Below, piece by piece: positions 20,294 through 30,295 of a stretch of DNA of 64,000 bases; positions within the stretch are counted from its first letter, which is position 1; every line of letters starts with the position of its first letter. The stretch is taken from contig NZ_AOPO01000009.1 of NCBI RefSeq assembly GCF_000336575.1, positions 124,001 through 188,000 of the forward strand, given 5' to 3'. The stretch comes from Vreelandella titanicae BH1 (lineage in GTDB: Bacteria > Pseudomonadota > Gammaproteobacteria > Pseudomonadales > Halomonadaceae). The notes under the pieces were generated by a model. It saw only the letters and a program-made list of their open reading frames with translations, did no database searches and had not been told where the DNA came from. The translations under genes and the position numbers were made by a program.

Positions 20294-20950
20294 ATGATGC
20301 AGTTAGGTTTTATTGATGCGCAGTTTATTTCCTTTTTGGTAGCGATCACGTTGCTGACGATAAGCCCCGGTGTCGATACGCTGCTAGTGATACGTAACAC
20401 GGCACGCGGAGGCATCCGTGATGGTATCACCACGAGTTTGGCTATCTGCTGCGGTCTGTTTGTACATGCCACGATTTCTGCATTGGGTATTTCGCTTATC
20501 CTGCTGCAATCGGCCTGGGCGTTTCATATGCTGAAACTGGTGGGGGCGGGCTATCTAATATGGCTGGGCATTACCAGCTTATTAGCGGCGCGGAAAGGCC
20601 AGCCACTGCCGGTTAATGGAATGTTAGAAGGCGTGCCTGCCGTTTCGCGCTGGCAGCCGGTCAAAGAGGGTTTTTTGTCCAATGTGTTGAATCCCAAAAC
20701 CGTAGTGTTCTACATGGCTTTTTTGCCTCAGTTCATTGCTCCTGGGGATCCTGCGCTACTGAAGTCGCTATGGCTGGCAGGGGTGCACTTTATCATCGCC
20801 AATATTTGGCAAATCAGCGTGGTCATGATGGTGGGAAGCGCCGGCAAATGGTTGGCTAACGCACGTTTTGCGCAAGCGCTTAATGCCGTGACGGGCAGTG
20901 TATTGGTGGTGTTTGGTATTCGGCTGGCATTAACACAGCGCCCGGTATAA
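20294..20950 (+). CDS. LysE/RhtB-family amino acid exporter
   Basis: Predicted inner-membrane exporter of amino acids or derivatives. The 218-residue product is strongly hydrophobic, with about six membrane segments. It shows the family's N-terminal ISPGVDTLLVIRNTARGG and GAGYLIWLGI, then EGFLSNVLNPKTVVFYMAFLPQF in the second half. The substrate cannot be assigned; the family includes homoserine, threonine, lysine and leucine exporters. The start is ATG 20294 or ATG 20297. It is divergent from the cold-shock gene and convergent with slt. Confidence 0.88.
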   Translation: MMQLGFIDAQFISFLVAITLLTISPGVDTLLVIRNTARGGIRDGITTSLAICCGLFVHATISALGISLILLQSAWAFHMLKLVGAGYLIWLGITSLLAARKGQPLPVNGMLEGVPAVSRWQPVKEGFLSNVLNPKTVVFYMAFLPQFIAPGDPALLKSLWLAGVHFIIANIWQISVVMMVGSAGKWLANARFAQALNAVTGSVLVVFGIRLALTQRPV

Positions 20951-20985
20951 ACCGGACGCTGGTAATGTGGTAGGTAGAGAAGGGC

Positions 20986-22935
20986 TTAGCGGCGGGCCAG
21001 CAGGGCTCGGTCGTAGCGTACCTGCTGCTCGTTATCGCTAAGCAGTGAAACGCCTTCGCTACTGCCACCGTTAGCGAGGCTTTCAAAAATCACCCGATAG
21101 CTAAGCACCGCCTGCACGTAGTCGCGGGTTTCGCGGAAGGGGATGCTCTCTACAAAGAGATCAAAGGCCTCTACGCCATCGCCCAGCCACTGATCGACGC
21201 GGCCAGGGCCCGCATTATAAGCCGCTGCGGCGGCCAGTCGATTGCCCTGGTAGCGTTGCAGCTTGTCGCGCAGGTAGGTGCTGCCCAGGCGAATATTAAG
21301 CTCTGGGTCGAGAACGCCGTAGGGGCCAGGATCGCTAATGCCCAATTCGCGACTGACTTGGCTGGCGGTACCGGGCATTAGCTGCATTAATCCACGCGCC
21401 CCTGCGGGTGAAAGGGCGTTAGGGTTGTAAGCGCTTTCACGCCGGGTAATGGCCATCAATAGGTATGGATCCACGCCGGTGAGACGGCCCCAATGTTGAA
21501 AGCTGTCGTGGTAGGCCTGGGGGAAGCGCCAATCCAAGGCGTCCCACATTTCAGCGGCAATGGTGGTTTGCACCAGGCGCGCATGCCACTGCTGTTGAGC
21601 GGCATAGTCGGCTAGCGCTCGTGCCTGTTGCGGCGAACCGCTCTGCACCGCGTGCAGCCACTCACTGTTGGCGAGACCATCCTCACCAATGCGTAGCAAG
21701 GCCTCGGTGCGCTGAACGGCGGGTAGTTGGGCAATACGTTGACGCGACGCTTCGTCAAAATGATTGCGTTCAAGATTCAATTGATAGGGTTGGCCGAGCT
21801 TTTCTGCTGCTGCAAAGCCGTAAAAACTGCGATCCTGCGCAGCCTGTTGGTAGCGTGCTTCGGCGGCCTCCTGATTGCCAAGCTGCTCATTGGCGCGGCC
21901 CAGCCAATACTGCCAACGACTATTCTCCTGCTGGATAGCGGGCATTTCGGCAATCCAGTAGAGCACTCCGTTCCAGTCCCTGCTAGCCAGGGCATGGCGG
22001 ACACGCAGCTCTAATACGCGCTCGCTCTCCAGGCTCGGTAGCACGCTGTCAACCCAGCTTAGCGTGCCCGGTACATTGCGCACCAGGGCGTAAAAAGCCA
22101 GTTCTTCTTCAATAGCTTGACGGTCACTGGGCAGCAGGTTTAAACGCGACGAGAGCGTCTGCCAGGCGGCAAAGGCTGCAGGCGTATCTTCACGGGTGTA
22201 GCGCTGCATGGCGGCCCGGTAGAAGCTTGCCGTGGCGGCACACTCGGGGCCTAGGCAGCTGGGCGCCTGGGTAATGGCGCTGCTGCGTGCTGTGACACTA
22301 TCCACCGTCTCTAGAGCGGTTTGCCACTGACCGCTTAATAGCCCACCAAGATAGCTCGATAGGCGCGCTTCTCTCGCCTGCCAGGCGAGCATTTTACGCT
22401 CCCAAATAGCTGTGGCATCAATAGTGCCATTGGCCCGCAGGCGTGCAAATAGCGGGTCGCAAGCATTAGGCTGCGAGCTGCCTACGCGCCATAAAGCCAA
22501 CCCCGCTTCGCTCGCCTGCTGAGGCTGCTCATCTAGCAGCGCCGTGTAGTAGTAGCACTGGCGAACCGTGCCCGCAGGCTCGCCATCGGCCACTGCGAGC
22601 AGGTCGCTATAGCGGCCCGCATGGCCATACTTTGCGATCGCTTGACCACGCAGCCACCCTGCTAGAGGAGAGTCTGCGTGCTGGTCGATAAATTGATGCA
22701 CCCTTTCAGGAGCCACGTTAGGCAATTGCCCCCTTAAGCGGTGGTACTCCACATAGCCACGCAGCGGGTGGTCTTCAATTGAGCGCTCATCGACCCGTGC
22801 CCACTGCTGCTCGCGGGCAGCAGCGAGGGCATCGCGTAACTCACTATCGGATGCGGCCCACGAAAGTGCAGGTAATCCCGCCAGTAGTGCTGTACACAGC
22901 ACGCGGGCGGTATGGCGAAATGGCGAAACCAACAT
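20986..22935 (-). CDS. slt: Soluble lytic murein transglycosylase
   Basis: Periplasmic exolytic enzyme that cleaves the MurNAc-GlcNAc bond with anhydro-ring formation. The 649-residue product has a signal peptide (about residues 1-27, ending SWA), a long alpha-superhelical doughnut domain (about 30-450) and a C-terminal lysozyme-like catalytic domain. The catalytic Glu is E500 in TRRESAYNPNALSP, followed by GARGLMQLMPGTA and AAAAYNAGPGRVDQWL. Size and order match Slt70. Start 22935 gives a good signal peptide. The 139 bases to the divergent DUF1232 gene must hold both promoters. Confidence 0.95.
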   Translation of the reverse strand: MLVSPFRHTARVLCTALLAGLPALSWAASDSELRDALAAAREQQWARVDERSIEDHPLRGYVEYHRLRGQLPNVAPERVHQFIDQHADSPLAGWLRGQAIAKYGHAGRYSDLLAVADGEPAGTVRQCYYYTALLDEQPQQASEAGLALWRVGSSQPNACDPLFARLRANGTIDATAIWERKMLAWQAREARLSSYLGGLLSGQWQTALETVDSVTARSSAITQAPSCLGPECAATASFYRAAMQRYTREDTPAAFAAWQTLSSRLNLLPSDRQAIEEELAFYALVRNVPGTLSWVDSVLPSLESERVLELRVRHALASRDWNGVLYWIAEMPAIQQENSRWQYWLGRANEQLGNQEAAEARYQQAAQDRSFYGFAAAEKLGQPYQLNLERNHFDEASRQRIAQLPAVQRTEALLRIGEDGLANSEWLHAVQSGSPQQARALADYAAQQQWHARLVQTTIAAEMWDALDWRFPQAYHDSFQHWGRLTGVDPYLLMAITRRESAYNPNALSPAGARGLMQLMPGTASQVSRELGISDPGPYGVLDPELNIRLGSTYLRDKLQRYQGNRLAAAAAYNAGPGRVDQWLGDGVEAFDLFVESIPFRETRDYVQAVLSYRVIFESLANGGSSEGVSLLSDNEQQVRYDRALLARR

Positions 22936-23074
22936 GGTGCTCTCTCTCTGTAAATCGGTGTCACTTAATCGGGGCTCGGGAGCAGCCCACGCAGTTTGCG
23001 GTGCAACCGCTATACTGAACGAATATTAGCCGTCATGATCTGACAGCCCAGATACTAAAAGGATTTAATTACCT

Positions 23075-23407
23075 ATGGCCCCATTATCCACTTGGTCGTT
23101 GCTGCGTCGACTCAAATCACGCGTTTGGGCGACAAAACGTATAGTGCGCGCATTAAAACTGTTTATCCCCATGACGCGAGACGTCATGCGTGGCGATTTT
23201 CGGCCTATTCCCTGGTCGGCATTCGGCATGATGGCATTAGCGCTGGGTTATTTGGTACTGCCGTTCGATCTGATACCCGATTTTCTGATGCTAATCGGCG
23301 TGGTGGATGACGTGCTGATTGTCGGCTGGTTGCTCAATCGTATCGATCAGCGCCTGGAAGGCTATCGAGCCTGGAAATATACCGATCCCGATATGACGCC
23401 TTCTTGA
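23075..23407 (+). CDS. DUF1232/YkvA-family small membrane protein
   Basis: Function unknown. The 110-residue product has a basic N-terminal region and one central hydrophobic segment containing the family signature YLVLPFDLIPDFLMLIGVVD followed by DDVLIVGWLLNRI. AAAAGGA lies upstream of ATG 23075. It is transcribed toward htpG, but the heat-shock promoter at 23451-23478 lies between them, so the two need not be coexpressed. Confidence 0.85.
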   Translation: MAPLSTWSLLRRLKSRVWATKRIVRALKLFIPMTRDVMRGDFRPIPWSAFGMMALALGYLVLPFDLIPDFLMLIGVVDDVLIVGWLLNRIDQRLEGYRAWKYTDPDMTPS

Positions 23408-23450
23408 CCCCAGCGGCTTGCTACCCCCAGTGGCTTCTTGATCAAGGCTG

Positions 23451-23478
23451 CTTGAAAAATCGCTGCCTATCCCCATAT
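23451..23478 (+). promoter_or_regulatory. Sigma-32 (heat-shock) promoter of htpG
   Basis: CTTGAAA (23451-23457) and CCCCATAT (23471-23478) are separated by 13 bases. This is an excellent match to the RpoH consensus (CTTGAAA, spacer, CCCCATNT). It lies about 80 bases upstream of the htpG ATG. htpG is a classical RpoH target, so position and sequence support each other. Confidence 0.87.
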
Positions 23479-23558
23479 CTACTCCACGAAACCATTTTAT
23501 CCCATTGCATGTACACGCAGAGGGATGCGACTCAACGTGATTGATAAGGGCTAAGCGC

Positions 23559-25492
23559 ATGACTACAGCTACCCACGAACAAGCGACTGATAAATCGGCT
23601 AACCACGAAGAAACGCTAGGCTTTCAAACGGAAGTTAAGCAACTGCTGAATTTGATGATTCACTCCCTGTACTCTAACCGGGAGATTTTCTTACGCGAGC
23701 TTATCTCAAACGCCGCCGACGCCTGCGATAAGCTACGTTACGCGGCTCTCGATAACGATGCGCTCTACGAAGGCGACAGCGAACTACGCATTGAAATCGA
23801 ACACGACCGCGATGCCAACACTATCACCCTACGTGATATGGCGTTGGCATGAACCGGGAAGACGTGATCGCCAACTTGGGTACCATTGCGCGTTCCGGTA
23901 CCGCTGAGTTTCTCAAGCAGCTCTCTGGTGAGCAGCAGAAAGACGCCAAGCTAATCGGTCAGTTCGGCGTTGGTTTCTACTCGGGTTTTATCGTCGCTGA
24001 TGAAATTTCGGTGCGCACCCGCAAGGCGGGTACAGACGCTTCAGAAGGCGTTGAGTGGCGCTCGAAAGGGGAAGGTGAATTTACCGTTGCCGATATTGAG
24101 CGTGCTCAGCACGGCACAGAAATCACTCTGCATCTGAAAGAGGACGCCAAAGAGTTTGCTGACGACTATCGGCTGCAGGGCTTGGTTCGTAAGTACTCGG
24201 ATCATATCGAAGTCCCCGTGCGCATGCCGAAAACAGAAACGGCGAAGGACGACGAGGGCAATCCTATCGAGGGTAGTGAAGTGACTACCTGGGAAACCGT
24301 TAACGAGGCGACGGCGCTGTGGTCGCGTCCCAAGAGCGAGGTTTCCGACGATGAGTACAAGGCGTTCTACAAGCACGTTGCCCACGATTTCTCTGACCCG
24401 CTGACCTGGAGCCACAACAAGGTCGAAGGCAAGCTCGAATACACCAGCCTGCTCTATGTACCGGGTCGGGCACCTTTTGACCTGTTTGAGCGCGACGGTG
24501 CCCGGGGCGTTAAGCTCTACGTTCAGCGTGTCTTTATTATGGACGATGCCGAACAGTTCCTGCCGCTCTACCTGCGCTTTATCAAAGGCGTACTGGATAC
24601 CCGCGAACTGTCGCTAAACGTATCCCGTGAGCTGCTCCAACAGGATCCCAATGTTGATAAGATCAAATCGGCGCTTACTAAGCGCGGTTTGGATATGTTG
24701 AAGAAGCTGGCCAAAGATAAAGAGCAGTACCAGACGTTCTGGAATACCTTTGGTAGCGTGTTGAAAGAAGGGCCGGGCGAAGACCCCTCTAATCGGGAAA
24801 AAATTGCTGGTCTGCTGCGCTTTGCCTCAACCCATACCGATACGGCTGCCCAGGAGCACGGGCTGGCAGACTATGTCGAGCGCATGAAAGAGGGGCAGCA
24901 GAAGATTTATTACGTCGTAGCTGATAGCTTCAATGCGGCGAAAAACAGCCCTCACCTGGAGATCTTCCGCAAAAAAGGCATCGAAGTTCTGCTGTTGTCT
25001 GACCGTATCGATGACTGGTTGATGAGCCATCTGACTGAATTCGACGGTAAAACCTTTGCTGATGTGGCCAAGGGCGAGCTTGATCTTGGCGATGTGGAAG
25101 ACGAAGCAGAGAAAAAAGCTCAGGAGGAGACCGCTAAAGCCAAAGAGGAACTGGTGAAGCGCGTAAAAGAAGCGCTGGGCGATGGTGTTCAAGAGGTAAA
25201 AGTGACTCACCGCCTTACCGATTCACCGGCCTGCGTCGTGCTACCCGAGCATGAAATGGGCTACCAGATGCGCCGCATTATGGAAGCCGCCGGTCAGCCG
25301 CTGCCCGAGGTGAAGCCGATTCTTGAGCTTAACCCTAGCCACGCGCTGGTAGCGCGTTTGGAAGGGGCTGAAGGCGATCAATTTGGACAGTTAGCCCACA
25401 TCCTGCTCGATCAGGCAATTATTGCAGAGGGCGGCCATCTGGATGACCCGGCTGCCTACGTGAAACGTCTGAATAGCGTCTTGACGGCTTAA
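23559..25492 (+). pseudogene. htpG: Molecular chaperone HtpG (Hsp90), frameshifted
   Basis: Bacterial Hsp90. The reading frame from ATG 23559 (AAGGG at 23546-23550) gives the N-terminal helices and [20 protein letters not shown], then shifts. After RD (codons 92-93) the sequence reads ATG GCG TTG GCA TGA and stops at 23850. A second frame, open to 25492, starts [18 protein letters not shown] at 23849. Adding one A between 23837 and 23840 restores [11 protein letters not shown], the family's ATP-binding Asp-Asn-Gly motif, and a continuous 644-residue HtpG with intact middle and C-terminal domains. As written, the gene yields a 97-residue fragment and possibly a 547-residue fragment lacking the N-terminal ATPase motif, joined by an ATGA overlap but without a Shine-Dalgarno site. 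It is either a real mutation or a sequence error; the rest shows no decay. Confidence 0.93.
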
Positions 25493-25511
25493 TGAGCCAA
25501 TAACGTCAGAC

Positions 25512-25545
25512 ATGCGGCCCGCTTGGATTTCCAAGCGGGCCGCAT
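25512..25545. terminator. Hairpin after htpG
   Basis: A perfect 16-base inverted repeat (25512-25527 and 25530-25545) around TT, very GC-rich, 20 bases after the htpG stop. There is no long T tract, so intrinsic termination is less certain than the stem strength suggests; it could also protect the 3' end. Confidence 0.55.
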
Positions 25546-25621
25546 CTGTTAGTGAAGATGCTATGGGTGAAGATGCTAAAGTACCCAGTAAATGTAAGAG
25601 ACTAACGATCAGGATATCGTC

Positions 25622-26767
25622 ATGGCTGAGCAGCAAACCAATGTCCCAGTGACAACCAACGTAGCGGTGCTGGGAGGCGGTAGTTTTGGTACGGCGCTAG
25701 CGAGCATTGCCGCCGATAATGGTGCCCGCGTTCGTCAGTGGATGCGTGACGAAACGCTGGTCACACAAATCAACCAAGAGCACCGTAACGGTCGTTATCT
25801 GCCCCACTATGCAATGAATCCGGCAGTGAAAGCCTCAACCGACCTCCAAGCCGTGCTGGCCGATGCGGAGCTTGTACTCATCGCTATTCCTTCAAAGGCC
25901 TTTCGCAGCGTTGTGCAGGCGGCGAAAGCGTGGTTGAGACCCGAGCAGATACTGGTCAGTACCACTAAGGGGATCGAGCAGAAGGGCTTTCTGCTGATGA
26001 GCCAAGTACTCGAGCAGGAAACGGGTTTTAGTCACATTGGCGTGATTGCGGGCCCAAATCTGGCCTCTGAAATTGCCGATAAGCAGTTAACTGCTACCGT
26101 GATTGCCAGCGCTGACCCGCTTACCCGCACCCGCGTACAGCAAGTATTGGGTTGCCGTTACTTTCGTGTGTACGCTAGCGATGACCGTCATGGTGTTGAA
26201 CTGGGTGGTGCACTGAAAAATATTTATGCGATTGCCGCCGGTATGGCGGCGGCGCTGGGCATGGGCGAAAACACCCGCAGTATGCTGATGACTCGCGCCT
26301 TAGCCGAAATGAGCCGCTTTGCCGTTGCCCAGGGGGCTAACCCAATGACCTTTTTAGGACTGGCGGGGGTGGGGGATTTGATCGTTACCTGCTCGTCTAA
26401 CCTGTCGCGTAATTATCGTGTTGGCTACGCCATGGGCGAAGGGCGTACGTTGGAAGAGGCGGTTGATGCCCTTGGCCAGGTCGCAGAAGGGGTAAACACC
26501 GTTAAACTGGTATGCGCTAAAGCGAGTGAAATGGGTGTTTATATGCCGTTGGCGGAAGGTCTCAATCATGTGCTGTTTGACGGCGTGCCCGCCCAGGAGA
26601 TGGCGCGCACCCTTATGATGGGTGAGCAGAGTAGCGATGTAGAGTTTATTCTGCCCCGTGAAGCCGTACAGCAGGCCCATCGAGACCAAGCTCCTCACAA
26701 CCACGCTGCTAAGAACCAGGTTTCTAAGAACCAGGTTTCTAAGGACAAGGGAGACAGGAATGCCTGA
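25622..26767 (+). CDS. gpsA: Glycerol-3-phosphate dehydrogenase [NAD(P)+] GpsA
   Basis: Reduces dihydroxyacetone phosphate to sn-glycerol 3-phosphate for phospholipid synthesis. The 381-residue product has the Rossmann loop [37 protein letters not shown], catalytic-region [14 protein letters not shown], and [17 protein letters not shown]. The conserved domain ends near residue 345. The last 30 or so residues are a Lys/Asn/Gln-rich tail made partly by a duplicated 15-base unit, about 40 residues more than Escherichia GpsA (339). The end overlaps sixA by eight bases. Start ATG 25622. Confidence 0.95.
   Translation: MAEQQTNVPVTTNVAVLGGGSFGTALASIAADNGARVRQWMRDETLVTQINQEHRNGRYLPHYAMNPAVKASTDLQAVLADAELVLIAIPSKAFRSVVQAAKAWLRPEQILVSTTKGIEQKGFLLMSQVLEQETGFSHIGVIAGPNLASEIADKQLTATVIASADPLTRTRVQQVLGCRYFRVYASDDRHGVELGGALKNIYAIAAGMAAALGMGENTRSMLMTRALAEMSRFAVAQGANPMTFLGLAGVGDLIVTCSSNLSRNYRVGYAMGEGRTLEEAVDALGQVAEGVNTVKLVCAKASEMGVYMPLAEGLNHVLFDGVPAQEMARTLMMGEQSSDVEFILPREAVQQAHRDQAPHNHAAKNQVSKNQVSKDKGDRNA
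26711..26740 (+). repeat. Tandem 15-base duplication in the gpsA tail
   Basis: AAGAACCAGGTTTCT occurs twice in direct succession (26711-26725, 26726-26740), followed by a degenerate third start AAGGACAAG. In frame it encodes KNQVS twice. It lies in the nonconserved C-terminal extension, just upstream of the sixA start. Confidence 0.9.
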
Positions 26768-27242
26768 TGTGTTGATTATGCGCCACGCTGAGGCCGCACC
26801 GGGGTATCCCGACCAAGCGCGTCGATTAACGCCTCATGGTGAGCAGGAGGTCAAAAAAATGGCCCGTTGGCTGACTGAGCGCGTGGCTGATGGGGAGCTG
26901 TTTATGCCGCAAATTTATGCCAGCCCCTATTCTCGCGCGCAGCAAACCGCGCAAACGCTATGTGATGCGCTGGGAGCCTCGCTGGAAACGCTGGATTTTA
27001 TCACTCCGGATGACTCGCCCCATGCAGTAAGCGACTGGTTGCTTGAACAGCCTGAAGGTGCGCCGATCATGCTGGTCAGCCATATGCCGCTGGTAGGCGA
27101 ACTGGCGGGGTTGTTAGTAGAGGGCAGCCCTGCTCAGGGGCTTGGCTTCCCTACCGCCGCCATCGCCGAGTTTGAAGCCGATGTGTGGGCCGCTGGGTGC
27201 GCGCAGTTGAAGCGATTTACCCAACCCAGCCAGTTGGCCTAG
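26760..27242 (+). CDS. sixA: Phosphohistidine phosphatase SixA
   Basis: Histidine-phosphatase-superfamily enzyme. In Escherichia SixA dephosphorylates histidine phosphocarriers, including NPr of the nitrogen PTS, which is also encoded in this window (npr, 42780). The 160-residue product begins with the RHG-type motif MRHAEA (R8, H9), has [13 protein letters not shown] and the second catalytic His in [17 protein letters not shown] 26760 lies inside the end of gpsA after a GGGAGACAGGA stretch; the frame open to 26658 is gpsA sequence. gpsA and sixA are likely translationally coupled. Confidence 0.92.
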   Translation: MPDVLIMRHAEAAPGYPDQARRLTPHGEQEVKKMARWLTERVADGELFMPQIYASPYSRAQQTAQTLCDALGASLETLDFITPDDSPHAVSDWLLEQPEGAPIMLVSHMPLVGELAGLLVEGSPAQGLGFPTAAIAEFEADVWAAGCAQLKRFTQPSQLA

Positions 27243-27259
27243 TTCAAATGTGTGTCATT

Positions 27260-27291
27260 AAAAAAACGGCTGCCTAGGCAGCCGTTTTTTT
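27260..27291. terminator. Bidirectional terminator between sixA and gatB
   Basis: A perfect 32-base palindrome: seven A, CGGCTGCC, then the complement ending in seven T. On either strand the transcript forms a strong stem with a U tract. Its right end lies only six bases from the gatB stop, so both convergent genes end on it. Confidence 0.9.
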
Positions 27292-27296
27292 GGGTT

Positions 27297-28751
27297 TTAC
27301 AGCAGCGCGTCGAGCTTCTCTTTTAGCAAGCCGTTCACCTGCTGTGGGTTGGCGGTGCCGCGCGACGCCTTCATCACCTGACCAACAAAGTAACCGATCA
27401 TTTTGCCGCGTTTTTCCGGCTCCGAGTCGCAGTACTGGGCGACCTGAGCGGGGCTGTCGGCAATCACTTGATCGATCATTGCTTCAATGGCGCCGGTGTC
27501 GGTCACCTGCTTGAGGCCTTTTGCGTCAATCACCTCATCGGCGGACTCACCCTGACCATTCCACAACGCCTGAAAAACCTCTTTAGCGGCTTTGCCGTTA
27601 ATGGTGTCATCCAGTACGCGGCTGATCAGCTCGCCTAGCTGACGGGCTGAGATCGGGCTATTGGCAATACTCAGGTTCTCGCGGTTAAGCGCCCCGGAAA
27701 GTTCACCTTGTACCCAGTTAGCTGCCTGTTTGGCATCGCCGCACTCGCTATGCACCGCTTCAAAGAATTCGGCCATATCGCGACTGGCGGAGATGACATT
27801 GGCGTCATAAGCAGACAGCCCCAGCTCGTTCTGGAAGCGCTCACGCTTATCTGCTGGCAGCTCGGGCAACTGGCCACGCAGGTGATCCAGGTAGGCTTGG
27901 TCAAGTACCACCGGCAGCAGGTCAGGGCAGGGGAAGTAACGGTAGTCGTTGGCCTCCTCCTTGGTACGCATGCTGCGGGTTTCATCACGGTCTGGGTCAA
28001 ACAAGCGGGTTTCTTGAACCACGCTGCCGCCATCTTCGATCAGCTCAATTTGTCGCTCAACCTCAAAGGCAATGGCGCGCTCGACAAAACGGAAAGAGTT
28101 AACGTTTTTAATCTCAGCGCGGGTGCCAAAGGCTTCCTGACCTTTGGGGCGTACCGAGACGTTAACGTCGCAACGCATGGAGCCTTCCGCCATATTGCCG
28201 TCGGAAATGCCCAGGTAAGTAACGATCGAGTGAATCGCTTTGAGATACGCCGCGGCCTCTTTGGCGCTACGCATATCCGGCTCGGAGACGATCTCCAGTA
28301 GCGGCGTGCCAGCACGGTTCAAGTCGATACCGGTCATGCCGTGAAAATCTTCATGCAGCGATTTACCGGCATCTTCCTCAAGGTGGGCATGGTGAATGCG
28401 GATACGCTTGGTGCTGCCATCTTCCAGCGTAATCTCAACATCGCCAGGGCCGACGATGGGATGGTACATCTGGCTGGTTTGATAACCCTTGGGCAGGTCG
28501 GGGTAGAAGTAATTTTTACGGTCAAACACCGAGACTTCGGCGATATCCGCATGCACCGCCAGGCCAAACTGCACGGCCATGGCCACGGCCTGCTCATTGA
28601 GCACTGGCAGCACGCCAGGTAGGCCTAAATCCACCGCGCAGGCCTGGGTGTTTGGCTCGGCGCCAAACGCCGTTGAGGCACCGGAAAAGATTTTTGAACG
28701 CGTTGCGAGCTGAACGTGGACTTCAAGCCCAATCACGGTTTCCCATTGCAT
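27297..28751 (-). CDS. gatB: Asp-tRNA(Asn)/Glu-tRNA(Gln) amidotransferase subunit B
   Basis: Recognises mischarged tRNA and phosphorylates the Glu or Asp side chain before amidation. The 484-residue product starts [15 protein letters not shown] and contains [48 protein letters not shown] and [13 protein letters not shown], followed by the helical and YqeY-like tail domains (ending near [10 protein letters not shown]). It overlaps the gatA stop by one base (TAATG). Presence of gatCAB implies indirect synthesis of Gln-tRNA or Asn-tRNA; which one cannot be told from this window. Confidence 0.97.
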   Translation of the reverse strand: MQWETVIGLEVHVQLATRSKIFSGASTAFGAEPNTQACAVDLGLPGVLPVLNEQAVAMAVQFGLAVHADIAEVSVFDRKNYFYPDLPKGYQTSQMYHPIVGPGDVEITLEDGSTKRIRIHHAHLEEDAGKSLHEDFHGMTGIDLNRAGTPLLEIVSEPDMRSAKEAAAYLKAIHSIVTYLGISDGNMAEGSMRCDVNVSVRPKGQEAFGTRAEIKNVNSFRFVERAIAFEVERQIELIEDGGSVVQETRLFDPDRDETRSMRTKEEANDYRYFPCPDLLPVVLDQAYLDHLRGQLPELPADKRERFQNELGLSAYDANVISASRDMAEFFEAVHSECGDAKQAANWVQGELSGALNRENLSIANSPISARQLGELISRVLDDTINGKAAKEVFQALWNGQGESADEVIDAKGLKQVTDTGAIEAMIDQVIADSPAQVAQYCDSEPEKRGKMIGYFVGQVMKASRGTANPQQVNGLLKEKLDALL

Positions 28752-30211
28752 TAGGCGTACTCCTCGGCAAAGGCAGGACGTTGTAAGTGCCAGTCGGTCG
28801 CTTGCTGAAACTGGTGAGCGACGTTAAGCAGCTGCGCTTCGGCAAAGTGGGTGCCCAGAATCTGGAGACCAACGGGGCGGCCACCGGCCAAACCCGCCGG
28901 CACGCTGATGCCGGGAATGCCCGCTAGGTTCACCGCGATAGTGTAGATATCCTGCAGGTACATCGACACCGGATCTTTCTTGGCACCCAGGTCAAACGCG
29001 GGGGTAGGCGAGGCGGGGCCCATCAGCACGTCGACGTCTTCAAAGGCGTCCAGGAAGTCCTGACGGATCAAACGGCGCACCTGCTGGGCTTTGGTGTAGT
29101 AGGCGTCAAAGAAGCCTTCAGAGAGCGTGTGAGTGCCGATCAGGATGCGTCGTTTAACTTCTTCGCCGAAGCCTTCAGCCCGCGAACGTGTGTAGAGATC
29201 GATCAAATCGCTGGGATTGTCGCAGCGGTGACCAAAACGCACACCGTCGTAGCGGGACAGGTTGGAAGAGGCTTCCGCGGGGGCGATCACGTAGTAGGCC
29301 GGAATCGCATAGTGGGTATGCGGTAGGCTGACCTCACGAACCGTCGCGCCTAGGGATTCGTAAACTTTTACCGCCTCACGGACGGCTTTTTCGACATCAG
29401 GGTCTAAACCATCGCCGAAATACTCTTTGGGAAGCCCGATCTTGAGGCCCGAGAGGGGGGCATTGAGGCCTTCCACATAGTCGGGTACGCCGCGGGCAAC
29501 GCTGGTGGAATCGCGGCCGTCATGGCCCGCAATAACACCCAGTAGGTGGGCGCAATCTTCGGCGCTGCGCGCCATGGGGCCAGCCTGATCAAGGCTTGAG
29601 GCGTAGGCAATAATGCCGAAGCGCGACACACGACCATAGGTGGGCTTTAAACCGGTGATGCCACAAAATGCCGCGGGCTGGCGAATCGAGCCGCCGGTGT
29701 CAGTACCCATGGCGGCGGGCACCAAACCAGCCGCGACTGCTGCTGCGCTGCCGCCGGAGCTGCCGCCGGGCACCGCTGTCAGATCCCAGGGATTTTTGAC
29801 CGGGCCGTAGTAGCTGTTTTCGTTGGAGGAGCCCATGGCGAACTCGTCCATATTGGTTTTGCCCAGGCTGATCGTGCCCGCCGCGTTGAGCTTTTCAACC
29901 ACTGTGGCGTTGTAGGGGGCGATAAAATTATCCAGCATTTTTGAACCGCAGCTGGTTTTCACGCCCTGGGTGCAAAAAATATCTTTGAGCGCTAGGGGAA
30001 TGCCTGCCAGCGGCCCGGCGTTGCCCGCCGCTCGGGCGTTGTCGGCTACTTCAGCCTGTTTCAGCGCTTGCTCGGCGGTCACGCTGATAAAACTATTCAG
30101 CTTGCCGTCAGCCTGTTCGATACGCTGCAAATAGTGAGCGGTCAGCTCGCGGCTTGAGAACTCACCGCTTTTTAGCGCGGCGGCGAGTTGCGTTAAGGTT
30201 TTCTCGTACAT
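28751..30211 (-). CDS. gatA: Asp-tRNA(Asn)/Glu-tRNA(Gln) amidotransferase subunit A
   Basis: Amidase-signature subunit that releases ammonia from glutamine or asparagine for the GatB reaction. The 486-residue product shows the catalytic triad in the expected places: K76 in [10 protein letters not shown]151 in [13 protein letters not shown] and S175 in [10 protein letters not shown]. The start at 30211 ([17 protein letters not shown]) has GGAG upstream on the minus strand; the open frame to 30250 has no family similarity. It lies between gatC (gap of 84 bases) and gatB (one-base overlap). Confidence 0.97.
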   Translation of the reverse strand: MYEKTLTQLAAALKSGEFSSRELTAHYLQRIEQADGKLNSFISVTAEQALKQAEVADNARAAGNAGPLAGIPLALKDIFCTQGVKTSCGSKMLDNFIAPYNATVVEKLNAAGTISLGKTNMDEFAMGSSNENSYYGPVKNPWDLTAVPGGSSGGSAAAVAAGLVPAAMGTDTGGSIRQPAAFCGITGLKPTYGRVSRFGIIAYASSLDQAGPMARSAEDCAHLLGVIAGHDGRDSTSVARGVPDYVEGLNAPLSGLKIGLPKEYFGDGLDPDVEKAVREAVKVYESLGATVREVSLPHTHYAIPAYYVIAPAEASSNLSRYDGVRFGHRCDNPSDLIDLYTRSRAEGFGEEVKRRILIGTHTLSEGFFDAYYTKAQQVRRLIRQDFLDAFEDVDVLMGPASPTPAFDLGAKKDPVSMYLQDIYTIAVNLAGIPGISVPAGLAGGRPVGLQILGTHFAEAQLLNVAHQFQQATDWHLQRPAFAEEYA

Positions 30212-30295
30212 GACCCAGAAGCTCCGTTCAGGGGAGAAAAAAAGAGGCAATAGTGGTGGCTTGATTAAATATTCGTGCGTTGTTACTCAGCGTAC

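Noticed and set aside
23838-23852. Programmed frameshift in htpG
   Set aside because: There is no slippery heptamer, stimulatory Shine-Dalgarno-like element or obvious downstream structure, and programmed frameshifting is not known for htpG. Mutation or sequence error is simpler.
27708-28301. 197-codon plus-strand frame inside gatB
   Set aside because: Antisense shadow of a firmly identified gene; composition is that of reverse-complemented coding sequence.
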